Positions 7,445 through 15,078 of a stretch of DNA of 15,078 bases are shown in pieces. The notes beneath the pieces were generated by a model. That model did no database searches. It saw nothing but the letters and a program-made list of their open reading frames with translations, and was not told where the DNA came from. Source of the DNA: an uncultured Pedobacter sp. (lineage in GTDB: Bacteria > Bacteroidota > Bacteroidia > Sphingobacteriales > Sphingobacteriaceae); NCBI GenBank assembly GCA_946478755.1, contig CAMLDJ010000121.1, positions 1-15,078 on the forward strand, read 5' to 3'. Numbering within the stretch: position 1 is the first letter of the stretch; every line of letters begins with the position of its first letter. The translations under genes were made by a program, and so were the position numbers.

Positions 7445-9613
7445 TCATAATTTATTGATCAACGGTTTAGATGATTTTGTACCATCTGCGATGGTCATCT
7501 GCAAGCAGCCTTGTTTTTTCTCAACATAAAGATCTACCGGTTCTGAAAAACTTAGCACCACCTTCCCGTTGCGGCTTAACGATTTACAACCGGCTGCGGC
7601 AAATTTTCTGAAACCTGTTTTTTGATCCGCTGCAAGGACCGCGAGTCCTTTATATTTACCGGTATAGGTATCGCCATGAATACGTACGGAAAAGCTGGCA
7701 GGCTGATCGGTTCTCAATGAATTCAAATCGGTAAAAACATAGGATCCATCTTCGTTTTTACAACCATCTGGTAAAAAGTTTTTTGTTAGCCCGAGCTTTG
7801 AAAGCGCGTCGACATGGTAACCCGGTACCGTTGCCCGATCATAAATGGATTTAAATCTTGCAGCAATCAGCTTCCCTTCAAAGTTACGGTCGGCCTTTCC
7901 TGCTATCATCAGTTTACCGCCCCGTTTCTGATAGGTTTCCAGAAATTTCAGCACAGGCTCCCTTGCATATTGAGGATTTAGAAACAATACCGCATCAAAC
8001 TTATGCCCATTCATTACGGGCTTTCCATCCGTACCGATGGTCAACGTATGGTTTACAATTAAATCAGAGGGCACCAGGGCATTCAAATATCCTGCATTCC
8101 AAATTTCAAGGGTTTTCTTTTCTATATCCAGTTTGTCATTGATGTCATATACACCGCGATCGGCGTAATTTGGATACCAGTTACTCAATGCTTCCATGCC
8201 GAAAATAACAAGCAGTTTCACCTCTGGTAGTGATGGATTGAACTTGTTTAGCAGGCGCGCACAGTTTTCAATTTTGTTGATGCTATCAATGGCTTCCGGG
8301 AATTCGAGATCAAATCTCAATGGTCGTTTATCATTCAAGGCATGGTAGTGGGTACGAATACCATAGCGCAGGTCGTGGATGGCCTTTACGACCACCGGCG
8401 ATAACTCCGCATCATAGTATTGGTTGTACATGGCGTTCATGCGATGTGACATGGCAACCCCCATTTGTGTAGGCAAAGTTGTTTTTTCATCTGTTTGTCC
8501 GTAGTCGCGTGGTGCCGTCCACCAACCAATTCCATTTGCCCATATTTCATCATTGATCAAACTGTTGTGGTAGGTGTTGTGAATGCCAATAAAAATATTC
8601 CTGCCAAAGATTTCCTTTGATTTTTGGAATACAGCAGTTTCCACCCTTAACGGGCCTTTGCGCATAAATTCCATATATTCATTGATGGCCTTTATCCTTA
8701 CTTCAGGCTTTCCAGCTGGTGCATAGCGGCCATCAAATAATGTTTTGCCTAAATCATTTCCTGTTTCGGCAGTATATGCTTTCGCCATCGCTGCAGAATA
8801 CCAGCGACCTCTGAACGGATGTGCGGTTTGCAGATCGAATATTCTTTCAATGAATTTATTGCCGTATTCATCCAGGGCAAATCCATCAAAAGGGATATCA
8901 CCATAAGCGCGCATTGCTTCAGTAAAACCATTGATCTCTATCTCATCCCACATGCTGCTTTGACTGCAATATTGCTGGGTCATGATGCAGGCAGTGAGGC
9001 CCTTCGCAACTGCGCCTGCATCGATGCTGACCTGCACCGATGCTTTATCGGGCAAAACCACCGTACATTGGCTGGTGATATCTTTCCATGTTGCCGGATC
9101 ATAAAATCCTTCCCCTGTTTTTTTAAATGCATACACTTTAAACAGGTCTGTTTTCAATAGGCGGTCGTCAAAGCGGATGTACCGCGCTTTTGCGCGGAAG
9201 GAAGCGCTGCCAGTTTCATCAAGTCCGACCTCATTTTCAACGATCATCCGCTGCACCCCCTCTATCGTTTGGTCTTTATAATTCCCCCACAATTGCAAAC
9301 CAATTTTTATTCCTTTCCGGTGTCCTTCTGCTACAAGCTGTTTAAAAACGGGATACAACAGATTTACATCGAAGAAGTTGGCGCCTTCCCTTGCGGTTAA
9401 AAAAAACATGGTGTAATTACATTTAGTGGCAATACTATCTATATTGGCCACCGCTTTCTTTATGTCAGCTATAAGGCTTGGCGTGATGAACCAATAACCA
9501 ATCTGCTCATGATTTTCGTTTGCAAAATTTGAAACATATAATGTCTGTCGCGATTGTGCACGCAGTATACCTGTACAATAAAATAACACGATAACTACCC
9601 ATATTCTTTTCAT
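7445..9613 (-). CDS. unassigned secreted TIM-barrel protein with GH42-like middle domain, putative glycosidase
   Basis: 722 residues, not recognised as a named family. Signal peptide about 1-20 (ending ILRAQ). A TIM barrel seems to cover about 25-440: early strands TMFFLTAREGANFF (68-81) and GIKIGLQLWG (101-110), a strand ending FDGFALDEYG (242-251) where E249 is a good general-acid candidate, and FIGIHNTYHN (341-350) and IGWWTAPRDYG (362-372) later. Between barrel strands, about 125-230 looks like an inserted beta domain (ARYIRFDDRLL and WKDIT recall discoidin-type modules). About 464-575 resembles the Rossmann-like trimerization domain of GH42 beta-galactosidases (KLLVIFGMEAL, DAVLFLNPQY, RGGKLMIAG). 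The last 70 or so residues are beta-rich. Its place between a sulfatase and GH28 supports a role in glycan breakdown. Function, nucleophile and sugar specificity are unknown. It starts 12 nt after the sulfatase stop. Confidence 0.72.
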   Translation of the reverse strand: MKRIWVVIVLFYCTGILRAQSRQTLYVSNFANENHEQIGYWFITPSLIADIKKAVANIDSIATKCNYTMFFLTAREGANFFDVNLLYPVFKQLVAEGHRKGIKIGLQLWGNYKDQTIEGVQRMIVENEVGLDETGSASFRAKARYIRFDDRLLKTDLFKVYAFKKTGEGFYDPATWKDITSQCTVVLPDKASVQVSIDAGAVAKGLTACIMTQQYCSQSSMWDEIEINGFTEAMRAYGDIPFDGFALDEYGNKFIERIFDLQTAHPFRGRWYSAAMAKAYTAETGNDLGKTLFDGRYAPAGKPEVRIKAINEYMEFMRKGPLRVETAVFQKSKEIFGRNIFIGIHNTYHNSLINDEIWANGIGWWTAPRDYGQTDEKTTLPTQMGVAMSHRMNAMYNQYYDAELSPVVVKAIHDLRYGIRTHYHALNDKRPLRFDLEFPEAIDSINKIENCARLLNKFNPSLPEVKLLVIFGMEALSNWYPNYADRGVYDINDKLDIEKKTLEIWNAGYLNALVPSDLIVNHTLTIGTDGKPVMNGHKFDAVLFLNPQYAREPVLKFLETYQKRGGKLMIAGKADRNFEGKLIAARFKSIYDRATVPGYHVDALSKLGLTKNFLPDGCKNEDGSYVFTDLNSLRTDQPASFSVRIHGDTYTGKYKGLAVLAADQKTGFRKFAAAGCKSLSRNGKVVLSFSEPVDLYVEKKQGCLQMTIADGTKSSKPLINKL

Positions 9614-9625
9614 TTAATTCAAATT

Positions 9626-11197
9626 TTATTTTGCACGTTTTCCTTTTGGCGCCGCTTTTATTTTTTCAAGCAGATCGGTCAGTTCCTTTACTTTCTCCGG
9701 GTACTGTCCGTATAAATTTGTCTCTTCTTTCACATCAGTGTCTAAATTGTACAACTGGCCGACAGGTTGCCCTTCAAGTGCCTCAATTTTTGAAGGCACC
9801 GAAAACCCACCTGATCCTAAACCGGTAATGAGTTTCCATGGCCCCTTACGGATGTCATAGAATCCTTTAGAAGAAATATTTACGATAGCAGGCTGTTCCG
9901 CAACTTGACTGTCTTTGCCAAGCAGTACCGGTAAAATGGAGTAACTGTCTTCCGTATCAAACTTAGCCGCATGATTACCAGTTAAATCCGCACAGGTGGC
10001 CATAAGGTTGGCAAGTGTAGTGGTTACCTGGCTAACGGTCCCAGGTTTTATCCTTCCCGGATAGCGTACAATGAAAGGAACCCGATGGCCGCCTTCAAAG
10101 GTATCGCCTTTCATTCCCCTGAACGGGCCGGCTGCCTGATGATCGTATTTCTGAACAAAATCTTGTCGCCAGTAAGGCCCGTTATCGCTGGTAAAGACGA
10201 CCAGTGTATTTTTTGATAGGCCCAGGCTGTCTAACACCTTCAATATTTCACCCACCGCTGCATCAACTTCCTGTATGTAATCGCCATAATCCCCTGCTTT
10301 CGATTTACCGAGATATTCGGCCGTTGGCATCCAGGGTGTGTGCGGTGCCGGCATTGGAAAATATAGGAAGAAAGGATTTTTTGCGCCGGATTGCTTTCTG
10401 ATGAAATTGGCCGCCTTATTGGTGAAGACCGGCAATACCTTGTAAAAATCAAATGACGGACTTTTTAAGCCGGCTCTCCAGAATGGGCCGGTATAACCGC
10501 TTTCTAGTTTATTACCGGGGGTATAATCCGAAAGTGGCTCGGTTAGCTGGTCATTTTCAAGATAACCATAAGGTGGCATGTCCAGCGATGCAGGTAGCAC
10601 ATAAGAATAATCAAACCCCTGTGTACGTGGCCCATGAACGGGCGCTCTGGAAAAATCAATCTGATCAGGATTCATTTCATTCGTGATACCATACAGACGG
10701 TCCTTGTTAAAAGTTGGATTGATGGAATCTTTAAATGCTTCTTTCGGCACCCAGTCCAGCCCTAAATGCCATTTACCGACAACTGCTGTATGGTACGATC
10801 TTGTCTTTAACAAACTGGCTACCGTAGGTAGTCCTTCTTCGATCAATGTTCTGCTATAACCTCTCAACACCCCTACAGGAAGTCTGCTGCGCCAGGGATA
10901 GCGGCCTGTAAGAATCGAATAGCGTGAAGGTGTACATACCGATGAGGTGGTGTGTGCATCTGAAAAGCGCATGCCCTGGTTGGCCAGCTGATCGATATTG
11001 GGCGTATTTACCTTTGCATTTGAATTGTAAATTTTAACATCACCATAGCCAAGGTCATCAGCCAGAATATATACGATATTTGGTAAGTTTTTTTCTTGCT
11101 GCGCCTGCAGTTTTGTTTGGCTGATCAGCACCAGGCAAACCGCAAAAACAAATACGGACAACCATTTACGATCCTTCAAATAAGTATTTTTTTTCAT
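9626..11197 (-). CDS. secreted S1-family sulfatase (formylglycine-dependent)
   Basis: 523 residues; hydrolyses sulfate esters, probably on a glycan. Signal peptide about 1-33 (hydrophobic 13-26, ending LQAQ). The S1 signature C-x-P-S-R is intact at 88-92 (SVCTPSR), so C88 should become formylglycine. The Cys form is compatible with either anaerobic SME-type or FGE maturation; no maturase gene lies in the window. Metal-site residues are D47-D48 (ILADDLG) and D338-N339 (TSDNG). Other family landmarks are GKWHLG (141-146), H286 in APHTPW and K363 in GMKGD. A GALNS/arylsulfatase-A-like subfamily is suggested by overall pattern, but the sulfated sugar and position cannot be told by eye. It follows GH92 after 34 nt, with an A-rich leader before the ATG. 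It implies that the locus substrate carries sulfate. Confidence 0.95.
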   Translation of the reverse strand: MKKNTYLKDRKWLSVFVFAVCLVLISQTKLQAQQEKNLPNIVYILADDLGYGDVKIYNSNAKVNTPNIDQLANQGMRFSDAHTTSSVCTPSRYSILTGRYPWRSRLPVGVLRGYSRTLIEEGLPTVASLLKTRSYHTAVVGKWHLGLDWVPKEAFKDSINPTFNKDRLYGITNEMNPDQIDFSRAPVHGPRTQGFDYSYVLPASLDMPPYGYLENDQLTEPLSDYTPGNKLESGYTGPFWRAGLKSPSFDFYKVLPVFTNKAANFIRKQSGAKNPFFLYFPMPAPHTPWMPTAEYLGKSKAGDYGDYIQEVDAAVGEILKVLDSLGLSKNTLVVFTSDNGPYWRQDFVQKYDHQAAGPFRGMKGDTFEGGHRVPFIVRYPGRIKPGTVSQVTTTLANLMATCADLTGNHAAKFDTEDSYSILPVLLGKDSQVAEQPAIVNISSKGFYDIRKGPWKLITGLGSGGFSVPSKIEALEGQPVGQLYNLDTDVKEETNLYGQYPEKVKELTDLLEKIKAAPKGKRAK

Positions 11198-11231
11198 CCG
11201 TTTAAATTTTGTTGTTTATTCATAGTATTTT

Positions 11232-13664
11232 TTATGGTGTTGTTGACATAGATGGAGGAGCCATTTTTAAATTGCTTCCCCATGATTTGTTTGGTTGTTG
11301 TCCCATTTCCAAAATCAGCTGACCACCATTTACCAGGGTTTCATGAAAGAACCAAGGCTGATCTAAAGACTTTCCATTGAGGCTGGCCGATTGGATGTAC
11401 ACATTTTTAGCAGCATTATTCTTAGCGCGGATCACAAACTGTTTCCCTTTGTAATATTTAGGATTCAGGTGAATGGTAATCCGATCAAAAATGGGGCTGG
11501 TCATCTCATAGAATGGTTTTTGTGAAGTGCCCCCATTAGTGGAGAATAAACCAATTTTCATGAGTACAGCCAATGATCCCATCAGCCCTTGGTCTTCATC
11601 ACCGCTATACCCTTTTTGGGGCGAAATACCACTGTATACAGAATCAATCAATTGTCTTGTCCAATACTGCGTAAGCCATGGTTTACCGGCATAATTAAAT
11701 AAAAAAGGAGTATGCATACAGGGCTGGTTGCCGTAGTTGATGAAAACTTTCCGGTTTAATTCCTGGTCTTTCGGATTTTCTGATTTACCCGACACAAAAC
11801 CATGCATTTTTGCTTTGGTAAATGCCCCGTTAAGCTGGTCAGAAAACGAATCGGCCCCGCCCATTAGGTCAATCAATCCCTTCACATCCTGCGGCACAAA
11901 CCAGGAGTATTGGGCGGCATTCCCCTCTACAAACCCATGTTCATATTGTAAAATATCAACGGGTTGATTCCATTTTCCGGTCCGGTCTTTTGTCCACATC
12001 CAGCCGATCTCTTTATTAAAAACATTCTTATAATTCAATGCCCGTTTACTAAACAACAGAAAGTCATCCGTTTTCCCCAGGGCCTTTGCCATTTGCGACA
12101 GTGCATAATCCTGGTAAGCATATTCCAGCGTTTGTGCGGTTCCATCCTGGTGGTAGCCATATTTTTTGGTACTCAGCGGATAAGGTACATACCCCAGCCC
12201 GATGTATTCTTCAATGCCGCCACCGCTAAAGGTGCTGTGTTCGTATCCGGCCTTGCTCATCATTCCTCCGGGAAAATGATCTTTCCGCATACCTTCGTAT
12301 GCGCTATTTATATCAAATCCGCGGATCCCTTTCATGTAAGCACTTACGATAAACGGAGTTATCGTAGCCCCGGTCATCACGTAAGTATAATTTCCACCGG
12401 AGGGGCCACGTGGAATTAACCCCCCATTTTTGTACATCTCCAAAAGAGAGTTGATGAATGATTCCGTTACTTCCGGATATACCAGGTGCCATAGGGTATT
12501 GATCGACCATTGTGCGCCCCAGAAAGAATCTGAATTATATTCGTTGAATAAGGGTTTACCCTTGGCATCCACTGGGATCTGTCTGACGATTGGTTTTGCT
12601 CCGGTATTGTCGATATAGGTACCGCTGACATCGCTGACAATACGCCTGCCTTGTAAGGCATGCCACAAATCGGTATAAAAGCGACGTTGCGCTGTCAGCG
12701 TACCGCCTTCCACCTCAATACGGCTTAGCCATGTGTTCCAGTCGCCGGCGGACGCTTTTACGATACGATCAAAATCCCAATGCGGCAATTCCGTCTGCAG
12801 ATTTCGTTTTGCTTCGGCTACGCTCACGTACGAAATGGCCACTTTCATTTTCCGGATTTCATTTTTGGCAGTTTTAAAGCGGAGAAAGACGCCGGTATGT
12901 GCACCTTCAACGGCTTCCTGTACGGGGATGATTTTGCCATTTTGCCAGCCACCAAAACTTTCAAAATCTTTATCAAATTCGGCTATAAAATAAATCGTGA
13001 CGGGTTTGGGTCTTCTGACGGTGGCAGCCATGATTACCGAGCCTTCAATGGCATGTGCACTTGTTTTTTTAACACTGGCAGATTGTGTGGGGGATGAGCC
13101 TAATACGGTGGTAAAATCAAATAAAATATGGGCAGATGAGGATTTTGGGAAACGATACCGGTGAAAACCAACCCTTGTTGTAGAGGTCAGCTCGGCCGTA
13201 ATTCCATAGTCTTTCAAGACCAGCTTGTGATAGCCGGGTGTAGCAATTTCCTGCTGGTGACTATAGGAAGAACCATAAGCTGAAGGGCCCAGATGGCCTT
13301 TAAATGCTCCGGTAGTGGGCAATACAGGAATGCCTGACATTTCCCAGCAGTGAATATGGCTAAAACATTTAATGGTATCTTCGTTATAACGGTAGCCGGA
13401 ATTCCAGGTGCCATCCAATTCCATATCCGGACTCAGGTTAATCATACCAAAGGGCCTTGATGCAGAACTGAAATAGAAGAACCTGGAATGGGCGGCATCC
13501 ACCATGGGCGCGACCAGCTCTGCCTTTGACCGTGCAGGCTTTCTAGTGACTTGAGCAAAAGTGCAGGCATTGTTCAGGAATAAAATGCTTGTCAATAAAA
13601 GGCATCTTTTAAAATACATAAGGGTACTGTTCAAATTTTTAGGCTCGAAAGAAAAACTATTCAT
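11232..13664 (-). CDS. GH92 alpha-mannosidase-type exo-glycosidase
   Basis: 810 residues if started at the first ATG. GH92 enzymes are Ca2+-dependent inverting exo-alpha-mannosidases. N-terminal beta-sandwich about 45-290 (VAPMVDAAHSRF, DGTWNSGYRY, CFSHIH), then the (alpha/alpha)6 barrel about 305-715. Landmarks are TLEYAYQDYALSQMA (512-526), EGNAAQYSWFVPQD (580-593), YGNQPCMHTPFLFNYAGKPW and GDEDQG (688-693). The predicted acid E580 lies 109 and 111 residues before D689 and D691, the same spacing as E533 to D642/D644 in Bacteroides Bt3990, so the catalytic set looks complete. Gln replaces Glu in the common NEP motif (N646-Q647-P648), which may mark a subfamily. Linkage preference is unresolved. 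The true start is probably Met16 (ATG at 13619), which puts a normal signal sequence (MYFKRCLLLTSILFL) at the N-terminus; signal cleavage would be near TFAQ, or at C34 if it is a lipoprotein. Confidence 0.93.
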   Translation of the reverse strand: MNSFSFEPKNLNSTLMYFKRCLLLTSILFLNNACTFAQVTRKPARSKAELVAPMVDAAHSRFFYFSSASRPFGMINLSPDMELDGTWNSGYRYNEDTIKCFSHIHCWEMSGIPVLPTTGAFKGHLGPSAYGSSYSHQQEIATPGYHKLVLKDYGITAELTSTTRVGFHRYRFPKSSSAHILFDFTTVLGSSPTQSASVKKTSAHAIEGSVIMAATVRRPKPVTIYFIAEFDKDFESFGGWQNGKIIPVQEAVEGAHTGVFLRFKTAKNEIRKMKVAISYVSVAEAKRNLQTELPHWDFDRIVKASAGDWNTWLSRIEVEGGTLTAQRRFYTDLWHALQGRRIVSDVSGTYIDNTGAKPIVRQIPVDAKGKPLFNEYNSDSFWGAQWSINTLWHLVYPEVTESFINSLLEMYKNGGLIPRGPSGGNYTYVMTGATITPFIVSAYMKGIRGFDINSAYEGMRKDHFPGGMMSKAGYEHSTFSGGGIEEYIGLGYVPYPLSTKKYGYHQDGTAQTLEYAYQDYALSQMAKALGKTDDFLLFSKRALNYKNVFNKEIGWMWTKDRTGKWNQPVDILQYEHGFVEGNAAQYSWFVPQDVKGLIDLMGGADSFSDQLNGAFTKAKMHGFVSGKSENPKDQELNRKVFINYGNQPCMHTPFLFNYAGKPWLTQYWTRQLIDSVYSGISPQKGYSGDEDQGLMGSLAVLMKIGLFSTNGGTSQKPFYEMTSPIFDRITIHLNPKYYKGKQFVIRAKNNAAKNVYIQSASLNGKSLDQPWFFHETLVNGGQLILEMGQQPNKSWGSNLKMAPPSMSTTP

Positions 13665-13680
13665 ACTTGGTCGGTTATAA

Positions 13681-13733
13681 GTAAAAAGGATCTGTACACA
13701 AAGATTGTGACCTGCGGTACAAATCCTTTTTAC
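13681..13733 (-). terminator. inverted repeat between susD-like gene and GH92 gene, putative terminator/attenuator
   Basis: Arms at 13681-13697 and 13717-13733 pair at 16 of 17 positions. The outer 11 bp are perfect (GTAAAAAGGAT against ATCCTTTTTAC), followed by one mismatch and TGTAC against GTACA. The loop is 19 nt. Read on the minus strand, the hairpin begins 13 nt after the SusD stop codon and ends in CCTTTTTAC, so it has a T-run at the stem base but only a short, interrupted U-tract. It could cut transcription or, by partial read-through or RNA processing, set a high SusC/D-to-enzyme ratio, as is common in Bacteroidota PULs. The structure is seen in the sequence; the function is inferred. 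Confidence 0.7.
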
Positions 13734-13746
13734 ACCATTTTATTTG

Positions 13747-15078
13747 TTAATAGCCAAGGTTCTGAGACATGGCGGGGTATGACAAATCAATTTCACTTTG
13801 TGGAATCGGTCGCAAATAATGAATGTCTTTAATGGTATTGCTTTTTGCAGCCCATGGATTATACTTTAATACCCGTTCAATTAATTTACCTGTTCTTTTT
13901 AAGTCGAACCAACGGTCGTATTCGCCCAGTAATTCACGGGCTCTTTCATCAAGAATGAGATCAATTGAGATATTGGCGGGTGTAGCCCTATAAGAAACTG
14001 CCTCCAGCGATTTGGTATCCCCGGGAAATTTTGCGCATTTCGGATCAGTACCTGGAGTGACAAGCGCACGATCCAGTACTTTATTATAATACACATCGGC
14101 TGTGCCCAATTTACCACCGGTAGCACCTTTAACAATTGCTTCCGCAGCAATTAAATAAGCTTCGGCTACACGGAAAATTGATTCGTTGAATGTACCGTAT
14201 GCATCACCGTAAGGAATATTGGGCTGCCAGAATTTCCACATATTCGGTTCGCCGGATGGAAAACCGCTTGCTCCTACTCCACCTATAATGTTATAACCAC
14301 CTCCCCACTCGCTACTATTGATCACGGAGTAGTTCCTGGTACCTCCAACATCTATCCCTCTTTCATTGGGTGTAGTCGCAGGTTTGTTCCAGGGACGGTA
14401 ATACACCACAGTGTCCCCAACCTTAATATTGATCTTGAGATTTGGATTGACCAGCGGCAGTGGTTTGAATCCAGTTACCGCCAGTAAGGCATATCCCACT
14501 TCCAGGAAATTATGGTCGTACCGGCTGTCATTTTGTGGATCATATAAGCGGTAAATTGAAGCTGCCAGCGGATAGATAGGCTGTGTACGATTGTAATCAC
14601 CTGTTCTACCTTTGCTACCTGGAAAACTTTCCGCATTACCCCCAAAAACGGAATGCAGATTATTCCCTCCGGCTGCATCTACTGCAAATGCCGGATCTGT
14701 TTTATTGGTCAGCACATCCGGATTATATTGGACCGAAAAAATGATCTCTGCGTTTTTATCATTTTGAACACCTGTGTATTGCGCGAGTGGATTTTTGGAG
14801 CGGGCGGGAAAAAGGTCTTTATATTTTGCCGCCAGAGGATAGGTGTCAATCACCTTATCCGCATATTGCAATGCGGTAGTAAAGTCAGCATTAGCACCCC
14901 CAAGGGTATTTTTAAAATTCCAGCCACGCGTTAAGTATACCCGGGCCAACAGGAATTGTGCAGCACCTTTTGTAATGCGCCCGTAATTGGATGCTACAGG
15001 AGGAAGCTTGGATTCTGCATCCAGCAGGTCGGCCAGAATATATTGGTAAACTTCAGCTGAAGCCACCCTTGTTGCGGT
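13747..15078 (-). CDS. SusD/RagB-family outer-membrane glycan-binding lipoprotein, N-terminus outside window
   Basis: The frame is open through the window edge (443 residues plus stop). The GTG at 15066 is internal, because the frame continues upstream as T-A-T-R. SusD proteins are surface lipoproteins that cap the SusC TonB-dependent porin and deliver oligosaccharides. Family landmarks are visible: the helical repeat region near the start of the fragment (AEVYQYILADLLDAESKLP, then GAAQFLLARVYLTRGW), FRVAEAYLIAAEA around fragment residues 302-314, DERARELLGEYDRWFDLKR around 377-395, and the C-terminal PIPQSEIDLSYPAMSQNLGY. Typical members have about 500-600 residues, so perhaps 100-150 residues with the lipobox are missing. 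A susC-like gene is expected immediately upstream. The gene is followed by a strong inverted repeat. Ligand specificity cannot be read from sequence. Confidence 0.95.
   Translation of the reverse strand, partial: TATRVASAEVYQYILADLLDAESKLPPVASNYGRITKGAAQFLLARVYLTRGWNFKNTLGGANADFTTALQYADKVIDTYPLAAKYKDLFPARSKNPLAQYTGVQNDKNAEIIFSVQYNPDVLTNKTDPAFAVDAAGGNNLHSVFGGNAESFPGSKGRTGDYNRTQPIYPLAASIYRLYDPQNDSRYDHNFLEVGYALLAVTGFKPLPLVNPNLKINIKVGDTVVYYRPWNKPATTPNERGIDVGGTRNYSVINSSEWGGGYNIIGGVGASGFPSGEPNMWKFWQPNIPYGDAYGTFNESIFRVAEAYLIAAEAIVKGATGGKLGTADVYYNKVLDRALVTPGTDPKCAKFPGDTKSLEAVSYRATPANISIDLILDERARELLGEYDRWFDLKRTGKLIERVLKYNPWAAKSNTIKDIHYLRPIPQSEIDLSYPAMSQNLGY

Noticed and set aside
11194..11223. Nine-codon minus-strand mini-ORF (MNKQQNLNG) whose stop overlaps the sulfatase ATG
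   Set aside because: It could be read as a leader peptide, but an A-rich gap easily yields such a frame, and no regulatory codon pattern or hairpin accompanies it.
11964..12419. 151-codon plus-strand open frame opposite the GH92 gene
   Set aside because: It lies wholly inside a well-supported GH92 CDS, has no recognisable domain, and is the expected antisense shadow of a long coding region.
15064..15066. GTG as the start of the susD-like gene
   Set aside because: The frame stays open upstream to the window edge, and a full SusD needs a longer N-terminus with a lipobox, so this is an internal Val codon.

Overview
The window looks like part of a polysaccharide utilization locus (PUL) from a Bacteroidota genome. 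A free-living, plant- or algal-polymer degrader of the Sphingobacteriaceae or Chitinophagaceae type is my best guess. The evidence is a SusD/RagB C-terminus followed by a run of secreted glycosidases and a sulfatase, a moderate G+C content by eye, and A-rich translation starts with no Shine-Dalgarno sequence. All eight genes lie on the minus strand, so transcription runs from position 15078 towards 1. Both window ends cut through genes.

In transcription order: a SusD-like outer-membrane glycan-binding protein (N-terminus outside the window); an 82-nt gap holding a 17-bp-arm inverted repeat that looks like a terminator or attenuator; a GH92 alpha-mannosidase-type enzyme; a formylglycine-dependent S1 sulfatase; an unassigned large secreted TIM-barrel protein with a GH42-like middle domain; a GH28 polygalacturonase-family beta-helix protein; a GH27 enzyme with NPCBM and Ig-like modules; a GH36-like clan GH-D protein; and a second NPCBM/Ig/GH27 enzyme (C-terminus outside the window). 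Gaps between the enzyme genes are 34, 12, 31, 20, 10 and 1 nt, so they probably form one operon.

Working model (inference): SusC/SusD, with SusC expected upstream outside the window, binds and imports oligosaccharides. The enzymes all carry export signals and would trim a branched substrate in the periplasm or at the cell surface. Three clan GH-D enzymes point to several alpha-galactosyl-type linkages, GH28 to a galacturonan or rhamnogalacturonan-type backbone, the sulfatase to sulfate esters, and GH92 to alpha-mannosyl-type caps. This mix does not match a textbook PUL, so the substrate is open. The best candidates for new enzymology are the GH36-like protein (1579-3771) and the unassigned barrel protein (7445-9613). 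I saw no RNA genes, mobile elements, CRISPR arrays or regulators, and no gene-free stretch over 300 bases.
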